Source: Syngnathus acus (lineage: Eukaryota; Chordata; Actinopteri; Syngnathiformes; Syngnathidae). From it: a stretch of 64,000 nucleotides of DNA. The translations under genes were made by a program, and so were the position numbers. Below are positions 62,817-64,000 of this stretch, in pieces. The stretch covers positions 5,146,001 to 5,210,000 of the forward strand of contig NC_051100.1 of the NCBI RefSeq assembly GCF_901709675.1, read 5' to 3'. Numbering within the stretch: the first letter of the stretch is position 1; every line of letters begins with the position of its first letter. The notes below the pieces were generated by a model. That model was not told the origin of the DNA and ran no database searches. It saw nothing but the letters and a program-made list of their open reading frames with translations.

Positions 62817-63674
62817 ACAAAGCTAGAGAGCACAGTAGTAGACACGTTTGACTTCAATGAATTGCATATGACAGGGTCAAACTTGTAGTTCCGGCTCTCG
62901 GTGTGACAAGACGGATGGTGGTTGAGCCAGCGGCTACGCAACATGCAAACTGAGCAGCCCTTTCTGTGTAAACACTCTCATGTCATGTTATAAAGCAAGT
63001 GGCTGTGTGTTTTTCACTGCTGTGTTACCAACTGAGTCAATACTTGGAAGCTAAGCAGCTTGTCATCCTCTTGCCATATTAGAATCAAAATGTATTGGAA
63101 GGTTAACTTGTCCAGTCCCAAATTTTGGGCAACCCGATATTTACATAAGGTGACAGTGGGAATTGTGGCAAACACACAAAAAAAGTCTGGTTTTCATCTG
63201 TCCTCAGACCCATTTGATGAATTATTTGTTTGAGGTTAATATTTTATCAAGCCTGTGTAGCGTCATGTTACGCACATCACTTGGACTGAAAACAAAAAAT
63301 CTAGTCTTAACACTGAATGAGAGTGCGGGAACGGTGACTGAGGGAAGTTTGAATTTTTTGGGGGGTAGTTTAATCTGTCTTTCAGAATGTTTTGACAAAT
63401 ATTTTGAATATGAACGTGAAGTGAGGAAATGTAGCAAAATGTGCACAGGGATTTGTATGTTTGTGCGTCTCACGTGTGTCGTGTGACATTTGGTCATGTC
63501 ACATGCTGTTGTTTGTTCTGCTAGAGCATGTCGTTAAACATTCTGTGTCAATAAGAGCAGGGAGTGCTCACATTATATGAGGTATACTACTGTGCTCTAA
63601 CATTAGCTGAGCTACCATCAACTTAAGGCAGTGTTGATATGACATCAATACTGCAAGAAGTGATCAAAACCTTG

Positions 63675-63712
63675 GACTGGTCACGGGCCAATCGCAGGGC
63701 ACATCTTGACAC
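63675..63712. repeat. Reverse-oriented relative of the GATTGGCTGG repeat
   Basis: GGACTGGTCACGGGCCAATC, then GCAGGGCACATC, is the inverse of the core at 29290-29365. Confidence 0.45.
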
Positions 63713-64000
63713 TCACATTTACATGAGTGGACATTTTTGAGCCTTCACTTGAATTAAACAACGTGCCTTCGAAAAAAAAAAAAAATGCTCCAAGCAGAAA
63801 GGCCAGAGTTACAAATGTCAGAACTTTGGGCTGGTGTGCTGCCATATTTGACACGATTGCCCAATAATCACTGTTACTGCATATTCTCATTTGCTCAAAG
63901 TCTGATCACCATGAAAGTCTGGGACCGAAGACAAGTCTAATCTATCAGAGCTAACAGAATGCAATGATAAATCATCCCATTAAGGTCATTGGTGGGCAAT

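Larger units (their letters stand above)
58193..64000. other. Upstream or intronic DNA of sorbs1 with no exon found
   Basis: 5.8 kb with no recognisable coding exon on either strand. The first sorbs1 exon found (58192-58115) needs one base from an upstream coding exon, so at least one coding exon lies further 5', either here and unrecognised or beyond the window. Contents: homopolymers (61000-61022, 61780-61796), the (AAAT)n tract, and the repeat at 63675-63712. Confidence 0.5.

Overview
This is vertebrate nuclear DNA, almost certainly from a percomorph-type teleost. Every gene is split by GT/AG introns, and most introns are short (about 80 to 2,000 bp). The flanks hold CA/GT microsatellites, homopolymer runs and short non-autonomous DNA transposons of kinds common in fish. 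I rebuilt each gene by reading splice sites and checking that reading phase carries through every junction.

Layout, left to right. (1) 593-16756, minus: hgsnat, lysosomal heparan-alpha-glucosaminide N-acetyltransferase, 18 exons, complete (598 aa). (2) 17913-19164, plus: pcbd1, pterin-4a-carbinolamine dehydratase/DCoH, 4 exons, complete (102 aa). (3) 21221-24830, minus: sgpl1, sphingosine-1-phosphate lyase, 14 coding exons, complete (565 aa), with a possible non-coding first exon near 26.7-26.85 kb. (4) 27238-29136, plus: four tandem full-length 7SL (SRP) RNA genes on a 533-535 bp repeat, each with a CRE at -50, preceded by a fifth unit whose RNA body is deleted. (5) 31925-32383, plus: neurog3, a neurogenin bHLH factor (152 aa) with a TATA box and a 5'UTR intron. 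(6) 32954-37577, minus: pdlim1, PDZ-LIM protein, 7 exons, complete (321 aa). (7) 40348-58192, minus: sorbs1 (ponsin/CAP), 25 exons recovered, C-terminus complete, start codon not found and probably beyond 58.2 kb. The remaining 5.8 kb (58.2-64 kb) shows no recognisable exon.

The protein genes do not form one pathway: hgsnat acts in lysosomal heparan sulfate breakdown, sgpl1 in the last step of sphingolipid breakdown, pcbd1 in tetrahydrobiopterin recycling, neurog3 in cell-fate specification, and pdlim1 and sorbs1 at actin/adhesion structures. The grouping is genomic. In human, pcbd1, sgpl1 and neurog3 are on 10q22 and pdlim1-sorbs1 are adjacent on 10q23-24, while HGSNAT is on chromosome 8. 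The most unusual structure is the 7SL tandem array. I see no bacterial-type system, CRISPR array or viral coding region.
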